Part shown: positions 40,701 to 52,700 of the stretch, in pieces
Position numbering within the stretch: the first letter of the stretch is position 1
Layout: every line of letters begins with the position of its first letter
DNA from: Salvator merianae
Taxonomy: Eukaryota > Chordata > Lepidosauria > Squamata > Teiidae
Length of the DNA stretch: 64,000 nucleotides
Assembly (NCBI GenBank): GCA_003586115.2
Contig: QVOM02000115.1
Span: forward strand, 4,810,494-4,874,493
Direction: 5' to 3'
The notes under the pieces: generated by a model
Told to the model about the DNA's origin: nothing
The model's database searches: none
Seen by the model: only the letters and a program-made list of their open reading frames with translations
Position numbers and translations under genes: made by a program

Positions 40701-43700
40701 AAATCAAGATATTTTATTCCTGTGTCAACTAGGGGCATTTCTGCACTTACCTGTGCCGAGCTGGAACTGTAGGTCTAGATCAGGCAGGTGCTGATCCCAA
40801 TCTTGTCTGGACCAGTCCCCATGCTGATCCTGAAGTTCACAAGAGCTTCAGAGTCAGCCCTGATAGTCAGGAATGAAAACTCCTGGCCTCAGTGCCCCTG
40901 GGGACCCTATTTCAGCAACGCAACAAGGTACATTGTCAAAATGGGTCTACCAAGTCCCTAGTATGCTGGTGCACCTATTTAATCAGGTGCATCAGTATTC
41001 TGGCCCAAAAGTGAACCAGGAGGCCATTTTGGGTTTCCTGATGTGGACTACACTGCATTTTGTGCAGACAGAGCATACCAAAGGTAGCAGGTCTCTCTAG
41101 TCCACACCAGAAAAAGAGGTCTGCATTCCTGAATAAAGACCATAGATATGTGGTCTTTTTGTGAGCATAAGATTATCAAGCAGCAGTAGTCAGGCAGGGA
41201 AGATTTTAAAAGCATAGGAAAAATCATTTATTATTTATACTTAATCAAGCTCTATCTATCTATCCATACATACATATATTCATACATGCAAATATGTATC
41301 CTATCCTAGTTACTGGTTTTAGATTTTGATTAAAACCCAACATATCAAGCAAGAATATTTAAAGAACAATCAAGGCTTTTTAATGTTCTACTAACAACCA
41401 AGAACAACAAGGCAAGGTAAGGGGATAGGGCCTTTTCAGTGGTGGCCCCCAGACTGTGGAACACTCTTCCCCCTGAGGTGTGTCAAGTGCTTCTTCGCTT
41501 TACATCTTTAGGAAAGCAGTAAAGACGCACCTGTTTACCCTTGCCTTTGACTAAAGGTACAGCTTTCCCTCCCTATTTACAGGGTACTGCTTTATTGTGT
41601 GCCTTTTACGTTCTTTTTCATTATTTATTTAAATTGTTGTAACCCACCCTGAGACCTACGGGTATAGGGCAGGATAAAAATGCAAATAAATAAATAAATA
41701 AATAACAATTATTCTACCACAGTGTATAGTTTTATTAGGGCTATATTTTAACAATTGAGAAGAGCCCCGTCTAAAGTGCCCTTAGTTCCCAGAGTCTACA
41801 CTGTCACTGCTGTTGACAGTCAATATTAATTTCATTGTAAAATGTTATCTGCAGCACTGTATCAGTTAAACTATCAAGTAAAATGTTGCTTAAGAAAAAA
41901 CCTCTCAAATTTGCTTCAGGCATTAGTGGATTCTTTTTAATTTGTTTTTACTGTTTAATTCACCTGGGTATAGGATGGGATAAAAATACAAATACATAAA
42001 ATAAATAAATTAGCAATATGTAGTTGGAAACATAAACACGACTATTCTAGGGGAAGCTCTGATCATAGCAAAAATAAAAACTCACAAGGCAATTTGTTTC
42101 ATTACAACATGGACCATCACTGCAGTGAGCTCCATTAGAAAGCGAGCATTTCTTACAGCAATCCTTTCTGCAGTCCTAAAAAGAGCACATTGTGTTCTAT
42201 CAATATTAAAAGTCAAAACACTCTACTTGCACAATCACACAAAAATTCAATTATGTATTGATTTTTTTAAAAAAGGGAAGAAAGAAATGCCCTATTTGTA
42301 CTATACAATCAAAAAACTACTGAACAATCCAGTGCAAGCAATCTTCTATGCTCAAGGTTTTAGAATAAAACAAATTTCAACTTATAAAAAGATCAAATGA
42401 TTCAGCAAATGATTAACTCTATAGCATCAACAGGCATTATAAGACTTTCATTATAAAATTGTTTTATCTTGTGAACTTAAAGATGTATAAACCACCTCAC
42501 CGTTTGAAAACCACAATCACATTCTTCTCCTGGTTCCACATACCCATTTCCACATTCAGTGGTGTCAAACAGCTAAAAGAAACAAACGGGTTTATTAGTC
42601 TAGTCAACTGACTACATGAAAATTACCAAATTAATATCAACAGCAATATTCAGTTTGCAAATAAAATCAAGGACTCATTCAGAATCTCATGAAATCTTCA
42701 TCATCTGTATAGTTTCACACTGAGCTAAATTCACACAAACTGTTATTCAGAAAGATCAGCACTTAAATGACATAGACAAATATTCCTTTTTTTCCAACTG
42801 CAGTGCACAATGTTAAAACACATAGTTGATTTCTGACAGATTTAGGACCTTTCTGCACCTACCTTTGTTGATCTGGTCCTTACAATCTGGATCAGGCAAT
42901 CTATCCCAAGGCTGGAACNTCTATCTATCCATACATACATATATTCATACATGCAAATATGTATCCTATCCTAGTTACTGGTTTTAGATTTTGATTAAAA
43001 CCCAACATATCAAGCAAGAATATTTAAAGAACAATCAAGGCTTTTTAATGTTCTACTAACAACCAAGAACAACAAGGCAAGGTAAGGGGATAGGGCCTTT
43101 TCAGTGGTGGCCCCCAGACTGTGGAACACTCTTCCCCCTGAGGTGTGTCAAGTGCTTCTTCGCTTTACATCTTTAGGAAAGCAGTAAAGACGCACCTGTT
43201 TACCCTTGCCTTTGACTAAAGGTACAGCTTTCCCTCCCTATTTACAGGGTACTGCTTTATTGTGTGCCTTTTACGTTCTTTTTCATTATTTATTTAAATT
43301 GTTGTAACCCACCCTGAGACCTACGGGTATAGGGCAGGATAAAAATGCAAATAAATAAATAAATAAATAACAATTATTCTACCACAGTGTATAGTTTTAT
43401 TAGGGCTATATTTTAACAATTGAGAAGAGCCCCGTCTAAAGTGCCCTTAGTTCCCAGAGTCTACACTGTCACTGCTGTTGACAGTCAATATTAATTTCAT
43501 TGTAAAATGTTATTTGCAGCACTGTATCAGTTAAACTATCAAGTAAAATGTTGCTTAAGAAAAAACCTCTCAAATTTGCTTCAGCCATTAGTGGATTCTT
43601 TTTAATTTGTTTTTACTGTTTAATTCACCTGGGTATAGGATGGGATAAAAATACAAATACATAAAATAAATAAATTAGCAATATGTAGTTGGAAACATAA

Positions 43701-46700
43701 ACACGACTATTCTAGGGGAAGCTCTGATCATAGCAAAAATAAAAACTCACAAGGCAATTTGTTTCATTACAACATGGACCATCACTGCAGTGAGCTCCAT
43801 TAGAAAGCGAGCATTTCTTACAGCAATCCTTTCTGCAGTCCTAAAAAGAGCACATTGTGTTCTATCAATATTAAAAGTCAAAACACTCTACTTGCACAAT
43901 CACACAAAAATTCAATTATGTATTGATTTTTTTAAAAAAGGGAAGAAAGAAATGCCCTATTTGTACTATACAATCAAAAAACTACTGAACAATCCAGTGC
44001 AAGCAATCTTCTATGCTCAAGGTTTTAGAATAAAACAAATTTCAACTTATAAAAAGATCAAATGATTCAGCAAATGATTAACTCTATAGCATCAACAGGC
44101 ATTATAAGACTTTCATTATAAAATTGTTTTATCTTGTGAACTTAAAGATGTATAAACCACCTCACCGTTTGAAAACCACAATCACATTCTTCTCCTGGTT
44201 CCACATACCCATTTCCACATTCAGTGGTGTCAAACAGCTAAAAGAAACAAACGGGTTTATTAGTCTAGTCAACTGACTACATGAAAATTACCAAATTAAT
44301 ATCAACAGCAATATTCAGTTTGCAAATAAAATCAAGGACTCATTCAGAATCTCATGAAATCTTCATCATCTGTATAGTTTCACACTGAGCTAAATTCACA
44401 CAAACTGTTATTCAGAAAGATCAGCACTTAAATGACATAGACAAATATTCCTTTTTTTCCAACTGCAGTGCACAATGTTAAAACACATAGTTGATTTCTG
44501 ACAGATTTAGGACCTTTCTGCACCTACCTTTGTTGATCTGGTCCTTACAATCTGGATCAGGCAATCTATCCCAAGGCTGGAATGGATTGCCCTTCAACAG
44601 GAACAATGGCAACAGCATGTTGCCTTTGTACTAGCCCCAAAGCTCCAATGGCCAGAAACTAAAGTTCTTGGCCTCAGAGCCCTTGAGGACCCATTTCAGA
44701 GGTTCAATAAGGTACACCTACAAAATGGGTCTCTCTGCAAACCAGAATACAGAGATGTGCACCTTCTGCATACTTCCGTGATCCAGATCTGGCCAAGCTA
44801 GCACATTCTTATCTACAGACAACAGGCCATTTAGCCTTCCCCAACAGTACCCTGGCTTCTATCATTACTGCTGCCATACGTTTTTCCTCAGTCTCTCACG
44901 CCAACCTCCTCCATCCTATTTGTGTAGCTTGTCTGGTTCATCTCACTCAGCACTTACAGCAAACCGTATGGAGGAAGTTTCTGTGACTGCAAGCCTCTGA
45001 AAACAGAGCAAACTCCACACCATGCTTTTATCAGCAAAGTAGTATGTGTTTGCTTTCCCTTTTGATTTTAATGGAAACAATGCAAAGCAACAGAAGATCA
45101 AGATCCGAGATGCGTATGCACCTGCGCTGGGATGCAGCACTTGCTTCAGACAGTGATGGGCTATCTGCTCAGGCCATGCATCTTAGCTTGTGCAAACTTT
45201 GAGGCTGGGGGAACAAACATTGCCCAACATCGAATTTTCCAACCAGGTGTGTGTCACAAAGTGCCAGAAATGGCCTCAGATACAAGCCATTTTTGGTACT
45301 TTAGGTCATAGACCACAGCAGCTGCAGGCATTTTTCATGCCCTACAAAAGGGATGGTCCTGGGACCAAAGTCTTCTCCCTGGAGAAAGACAGGTGCCAAT
45401 GACATGTAGACTTCTACATGTCACTGCACTCCTGGGAAATGGTGACATGTGGTGACATCACTTCAGGCGATCCTTTGGTATGACCCGCTGCAGACCATGT
45501 GGATTTTGCCTTAATAAAAAAAAAAAAATCAAATTCAATGATATAAAGGTACAAATTATTTTTTCCAAAAACATTCCTAACCTTTGTCGGCCTGTTGAAA
45601 AGACAGGACCCTCCCCCTCGGTTTAAAAAGTCTTTGTACTCTGCAATGCTGCATTTTGAGAATTTTCTGGGATGGTAGACACTGAAAGACAATAAATAAA
45701 AAATAGCAGGAAAAATGATACATGGAGCAGGCCTAAAGAAAAGTACAGCCTACTTTTTAAAAAAGACAATATATAATTATTCGATTACAATCTCTCCATT
45801 TATTTTGGCCTAGTAAGGTGGACACGTGTATCGATTCTTCATCGTGGTAAAATTCAAACAACTGAGACTGAAAGTAGTCGGGATCTGGTGGCAACCAGCA
45901 CAACCAGGCCTCTGTCATGGCACCACTGTCATCATCATAGGTAAGGCCACTTTCCTTTGTAGTCCCTCCAAGACCTGCAAATTCTGCAAAGTTAGATGAA
46001 CTTCTGAAATGGAACATTCTGGTACAAGACAAAGCCACAGTGGCGTAAAATGCTCTTAAATTGCAGATCATGGTAGAAGCTGCTAGGATTAACACAGCTG
46101 AAAAACAAAACATCTGCCAATAGATAGGTGAACACTGGATTTCTGCGCCATCCCTGTTGGCTTGATTTATGGGGAAAGTTCTATCAAGATTAGGACTGTA
46201 CTGTACATTAGATTGTTGTAAAATTCCTAAGTTTCCTTTCATCAATTAAGCTTTCAGTCTGACTCTGAAAGGGTAATTCTTATCCAAACATCTTTGATGT
46301 ATTCTCAATGTTCTGTCTAGATAATGATGTCTGTATGGTTAACAGTTTTGTTATTTCAGCAGCAGTTTACTTTTAAAATAATTCTGCATTTATAGACAAA
46401 CAACACGGTAAATTATGAGTTCAAATGCTTCAGTTAAAAGAATCAGTCTACAATAACAACCAAGTTTTATTACAATTATTTTTACATACACTAGGGGCCT
46501 GTTTACACTTTAGTGCCAGTGAGCGATTGTACACTCACTAGCACAGTGCGTCTGCATTTCACGGAGACCTGAGTTATTGGGAACGACAAAATTGTTGTCT
46601 GCAGCTGGACTGGGCACAGCTGGACTGCTCCCAGTACACAGCATTCACACTTACTTCTGGGTGCAAATGCTTCAGGCTGTAGTATGGCGCAGCTGTGGCT

Positions 46701-49700
46701 GTGCACTCACGCACCACATCCTTGGTTGCTATGGTAATGGCCAGACATTTCCATAGCCACTATCATGGCAGGCACCCAGGCATTTGCACTGCAAATGCTG
46801 GAAGCCTATTACTGGGTTGTTCCAGCCCTCACAGTGCAGATGGCCCCCGCATCATGGGGACTGTTCCACCTTGGAATGATCATTCAACCATTCCATGAGG
46901 TAAAGTGCAAAAAGGTCCTTAATATGATGTTGATACAGTTACCATCAGCGGTGGTGGCCGGCTTTAAGCCTGGGTGTTCGTGCCCTGTGCAAAGTGTGCC
47001 GTCGCTGTTCACGGGGCCTCGGGGCCTCCGTACTGCCATACTGCGACCTGCTGTGGCAGTACGGAGGCCCAGAGGCCCCACGAATAGCCATGGCGCACCT
47101 TGCGTGGGGGGCGAACACCCGGGCTTAAAGCCGGCGGCTGCCACTGGTTACCATAACAGTTTCTTCTCCATCCACACATAAGTTTTGTTTTGAAAATATA
47201 AAAACAAGCAGATTTACATATATATGTAAGTATAAATATTTTAAGTAAAAGTGCTTTATAAATATTGTAAATAATAAAGGCCTATGCTTTCATCCAGGCC
47301 TTTCCAGACTGAATATTTTTCCCTTGATTTTAATAACAGTTTTATATAACGGATGGCTTTAGCTGTTTTTATTCTCAACAATTTGTAAACCACTTTGAGA
47401 CTATACTTTAATGTAAATATTTTAAATAAAGTACATCATCTATAACACTTACCTCAACTGCCCATCATTCAAAGTTTCAGGTCATGGATTACAAGTAACA
47501 AGCAGGACAAACTGCCAAGTTTTTCCCATTTTTGTCTGCCATATCATCATCATCAGATCATAATCTGTGCTTAATTGTCATCTGGTTTCTCCTTAAACAA
47601 GGGGAACTAAACTTTCTTTTCTCCAACCAACAATTTCTCCAAATCTTACGTTTTCATTTATATACGTATCAAATGCATTCCTTTTCTCTTCCTTTGCACC
47701 GTTGCCTTCTAGTGAAGATCTATGAAGACCTTCTGGAAATGGCACTGCACAGCAGGCAGACAGGCCAGTGGCATATTTAGGAGGCTAGAATCAGATCCAA
47801 CCTGAGGCTAGAATCAGATCCAACCTGTATGTTCACAGCTTCTCTTAAAGAAAATATCATCAGGAGCTATGCTTTGCTTTTGGCTTGCTCAACATGAGCC
47901 ATGGTTAGGAGAGGAGTAGCGAGACTATACCCTATTCCCAGAAAAGCATGCTTTATGTTTAAGCATTGTATGTAACATAAACTATATATCTTAACTGCTA
48001 TATTGTAACCCAACATATGAATCTAAACACAGGCTTCTAATTTTGTTTTAAGCAACTGCAAAATTCTGAGACACTATCACTAGCTTCACTTTCCTGATCA
48101 TAAACAGCACCAAGCAAGCAGGGACTTACTAGTAGACAGAATTAGAATTGCATTGTAATTTCTTATTATTACAACTTACCCTGTTTCTTCCATAATGCAC
48201 CCACCCCATGATTCTGAGCAGTCACATCCCTCTAAACAAATTTTAAGCAAAAGAGGCAGTTAAAAACACACAAAAGCAAATGTTCTACATAAAACAGAGC
48301 AGAAAATGCACATTTTTGCTTCACCATGTGTAGTAGTTGACTAACTCTAGATGATTATCTAAAGTTAGAAGATTATCAACTGAAGTTCCCAGTAGTTTTA
48401 GTGTTTATAGTTTTCTACATTACTACAGATTTTTGTTCACTAACGAAATGAAAGACATGCAGCCTTTATTTCAAGGTACTGATACGTCCTTGACAATTTC
48501 TTTGGATGCTTTCTTCTGTGATGGAACAGTGTTTACAAGTCACACTGAAGTACAGTTCAGCACAGCAACAGTTAACCTGCAGGCTAGTTAAGCCCCCTCA
48601 AGTCTGGAGAAATGGCTTGCCAGGCTAAGTCAGCTGTACAATAATCATGCTTGCAAGCTAAGCAAGGTGTGCAACCAGTATGGACAACCGTGCTGCATTC
48701 TTGAAACATCTTAATCCCCAGGGTTGTTTTTTTTTTCATTTAATCTATATGTTGCTGAGAGATATTATATATAGTGACTGATAAAATTATGAAGAATACA
48801 GAATTTACTACCAGAGTGGATGGAGACAGCAACTAGCCTAGATGGTTTTAAGAAGACATTGGACAAATTCATGGAGGAGAGGTCTACCAATGGCTACTAG
48901 AATGGATGCCTAGGTACTGCCTCCAGGTTGGAGAGACAGACAGGATGCCTCTAAAGATCATTTGCAGGGGTTCAAAAGCAAATGGGGTTTTTGCCTTCAA
49001 CTTCTGTTTGAAAATGCTCAAAATCAAATAGTGATCCACTCTGTGAAAGCAGCCGGATCCAGTGGAATTTCTCTTACGTTAAGAAAATTATTTAATAGTC
49101 ACCAAAAGAGGCTAAATAACCTTTTTACTGCAGTTTCCAGTTTTATATTTTGTGCAAATTTGGATAGCACAAATAATTGGTTCCTCAGTTTAGAAAATCT
49201 TCAGCATACTGTGGTTTGCTGACAAGTTGAAAGTGCAGATGGAACTGCTATATTCTTGCCCCCCATCAAGACAAGTTGGATGGAGGAAAATCATGCTGCT
49301 TCACTGAATCAGACTCATCGCCTGGGTAGGCACTTTCAATCAAGGAATGGGTCTCCATGTAAACAGGAGTGTTCAGAGCATCTTATCCTGCTCCTTCATT
49401 GGAGGAATTCTGGAATCCCCAAATCCCCCAATGACTCATCTAGAGTGGGTCAACTGCATGGATTAACATTGGCTTTATGCAAATACACTAATTTTGTAAT
49501 TTTTCCATCTACTGCTGAACTGTACAATCCTAGCAGTCAGAGCTCTCAGAGACCAGCTCCAAAGCTCACGTGAGCTTTGGGGTCGGTGGAAGGGCTGGTC
49601 TGGAACAGCATCACCATTCAGATAGCACTGTTCCAGACCAAGTCTTGCCATGATCCGTACCAGAGAGTGTTCTTTGTCCAGACCCACTGGGCTGGATCAT

Positions 49701-52700
49701 GGCAAGGTAAATGCAGAAAGGCCCTTAGTCCTATTTTTATAACTGGATACAAGTCTTATTCAGATTTTTAAAAAAACACACAGAAAGAATTTAACACTGC
49801 ATACATACTTGGTTTTCGGACTCCTGGCTCCCACTGTATGCCTAGATTCTGAGCCAGACTTTGAGATAACCCTTGTGCCATCGCCCAAGGTAGACCATAC
49901 TGTTGGAAAAGAAGATTACACTAGGAGATCCAATTGAGATTTCTAAGACAGCTTCTCTTTTACTTAATATGTACAGAATTTTACTAAGATCCTAAAAACA
50001 TATTTCTGTGGAAATCTTAGCTGACAAAAGGGCAATCTAGTATGGTATAACAATACCATACTAGGCTGGTAAAGACCCAGCCGCATGGCAGCCATTTGCA
50101 CTTCGAGTGCTAGAGCAGCCCCATACTGGGTCACCAACACTCAAAGTGCGAATGGCAGGCCTGATCACCATGACAGCAGCTGCAACAACATCCAGTGCAT
50201 TGCTGGACATTGCCATGGCGATTGGGACAGGGGGCACGACTGCAGCATTTACACCTGGAAGAGGGTGCAAACACTTCTGACTGGGAGCCATCCAGCTGTT
50301 CCAGTCAAGCTATGAACATTTTAGTTGTCCACAGCTAGTAGCATCCAGGAACAGCTGGAGGCACTCCTGGATGTGGCAGCAGCATGTGGATGGGCCTGTT
50401 CAGTGGGCATCCAGAAGCTCACCTACAGGTAAGTGAGAACAGGCAAAAAAATAGGTTTCTGTAAACCACACCATTCCAAAGAGGGATCTGAAGGTAGATG
50501 GGAGACACATCTATAGTCATATCCTGTTACTTTCCTTTGCCTTCCAAGCTTTCCCCTTCATAGTTTTTTTATAATCTTCCAGAACCCAACCCCAGCAAAT
50601 TCAACCCTTAGGGAAGGATTCATGCTCACTCCCTAGCCTTGCTGTGCTCTTGAGGATTCACATATCTTTGAAGCTGCTCTTCTCACAGGAAATGGCTTCA
50701 AAGTATTTTATGATAAGTTCCAGACATGCACACAGGGTTTGATTCCCACTCCAAACATTACAAGTTAGTTTGCCTCCCATCACTAAGAGAACCCAGCAAA
50801 ACCAAAATGAATGCAGAGGATTTTTAAAAGAAAATGTGAGCATGGTGGTAACCGGCACTAAAAGCAGACACCATGTTAGATTTTATCAAAAACAGTTTCG
50901 GATTCAAGGCAAAAACACTTGCCAGAATTTTTTTTAGATGCTTTCCAATTAATTTCATTTCTGACAAGTTCCTCTAGAGATGTTAGCCCAGCTGATCCAT
51001 GGTGTTTTGCAAGAGGGCTCAGCCCCTTGTACACCTGTAGCAGATTTTAAAGAGCTGTATTTTTCTGGCTGCTTGGGACATTTTGGCTCCTGTGTCATGT
51101 AGATGCAAGGGCCTGACGAAGGACACTTGAGCTAGTTCCACACTTACCTCCCTTGGAGTAGTTTAACTAGTCCTCCCTAGCCTGTCGTTGTGAAGGCTGG
51201 AACACCACTATCCCAGTCCAACACTGGCAACAATGCAGGCGTGCCTTCCCTGTTTCACTCCAGGCAAAACCTACTTCCACTGCAAGCACCACCCACCCTT
51301 CCCTGCAATTGGCTCTTGCCCTTGTCACTCCAACATTGCATCTAGTGCACAAGGGCAGAGCTCAACTGCCCCCATGACAAAATTTCAAAGATGGAAGGGC
51401 TTGAAGTTTGCATAAGGAACCTTGGAAAACATTCCCATCTTCAAAGCTTATGCAAGCTTTGGACCTTAGCTTTGAAGACTAGGGAAGTTTTGAAAATGGG
51501 GCTGCAGCATTTTCCTTCTGGGCCATGTGCAGAAGCGCCAATGCCTGGACTGGAATAGCCAGCATTAGTACACTTGCAGATCCTTTCAAACTCGTCGACT
51601 ACTATACCAAGATAGGGAGGCCTTAGGTCAGTTCTGGGCCAGAATGCTGCTAGTCTCATGCAGAAAAAGTGTACTAGTGAGCAGCTGGTCCAGGTATACC
51701 AGGCTAGTGCGGAAAGGCGTGTGGAGTATTTAGCACCACTGATGAAGATAATTCTCCATGACAAGAGTGCTACCTAGATTTTTCCTCTTAAGGCTATTAA
51801 TCATTTTATCACAGAAAAAGTGTCTCTTAATGTCATCAAAACACCGTGTTTACATCTAAGGTTCTTTGATCATATTGGTGTAAAGCACCCTGGTAATTTT
51901 TACAAAGACATGTCTTTTTTTTTTTACCTGTTCTCTGTTTTTAGTTTGTTTTAACCATTTTCACTTTGTTTTCAGACCTAATGTGGTTGAGTAGATTGAT
52001 CAATGAAATATGAGGAGAAGGAAGGACACTAATCCCTTCATTTGTCCCATGAAGAAAACTGTCTAGTTTGTTCACTTTAGAATTATTTTTTCAAAATGAA
52101 TAAAGCATGTAAAAATAATAGTGTTTTTCACATATGGTGCCAGAAGGCATTTTGGGATTTTTTGAAAATATTCTATAAAGCATCCTTTAAAAAAAAGATA
52201 TGCAATAATGAAAAAGAATGTTCCCCTTTTCAGCAAAACACTAAAATACAAGGGTTACCTCATTAACTCCAACACCTCTAGTCACTGAACAAATTCCTCC
52301 AAAATAGCTCAGACTGCTTCTTTTGTAATGAAATGTCACATTTCTTAAGAACAAGACAAAAAAAAAGAGGAAGAAGAAGAAGAAGAAAAATTAAAATACT
52401 TCCTAACTTTGGAAAGACAGCATGTTTTTGTCTCTATGTATTCCCTCATTTCGAAAACTGGAAAATACATAAGTATCTCCTTGCTCTGGTCAAAGACTAA
52501 ATAAATTTGATTTATTTCATAATTATCTCTTAAAGTGGTATGTACCAATTACACCTAATGAACTTAAATTAACATTAAATAAACTTTCAAATCTAAATTA
52601 TCACACAATGCAAGTCTGTTTGCTGTTTCACCTGTTGAGAGTGATGCAAAGATATTCTTTTATTTGACTTATAAATGGGCTATTTAAAGAATTATAAATA

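Larger units (their letters stand above)
39353..42085. other. Intron between ADAM23 exons w10 and w9
   Basis: It contains a DNA transposon copy (40,735-41,140), CTAT/CATA simple repeats near 41,250 and an L2 3' end. The short phrase AAATG..TTCATAAAACAT recurs near 39,788 and 39,848. Otherwise nothing was recognised. Confidence 0.75.
41255..44582. repeat. Near-perfect 1.66-kb tandem duplication around one N
   Basis: Positions 41,255-42,917 and 42,920-44,582 align at a constant offset of 1,665 bp. Two differences were seen (41,849 C against 43,514 T, and 41,920 G against 43,585 C). The block holds an L2-type LINE tail, ADAM23 exons w9 and w8 and the left end of a DNA transposon. The copies meet at a single N. 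Such identity across introns and transposons suggests two haplotypes placed side by side rather than an old duplication. Confidence 0.95.
45682..48179. other. Intron between ADAM23 exons w7 and w6
   Basis: About 2.5 kb. It holds the 162-codon frame, a DNA transposon (46,495-46,920) and a GC-rich hAT-like element inserted just beyond it. An 18-bp local repeat (GAGGCTAGAATCAGATCC) stands near 47,781-47,820. Confidence 0.8.
48232..49808. other. Intron between ADAM23 exons w6 and w5
   Basis: About 1.6 kb with one plus-strand retroelement end (48,815-49,070) and the right half of a DNA transposon (49,510-49,727). Confidence 0.8.
49900..52258. other. Intron between ADAM23 exons w5 and w4
   Basis: About 2.4 kb, with two DNA transposon copies (50,060-50,445 and 51,128-51,720). 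No other feature was recognised. Confidence 0.8.

Noticed and set aside
43790..44065. Identical 91-residue plus-strand frames at 42,125 and 43,790
   Set aside because: They are the antisense of exon w9 and its intron, repeated only because of the duplicated block.
46765..47181. A 138-residue plus-strand frame
   Set aside because: It runs through two adjoining DNA transposons, and its repeated peptide pieces come from the inverted repeats of the hAT-like element.
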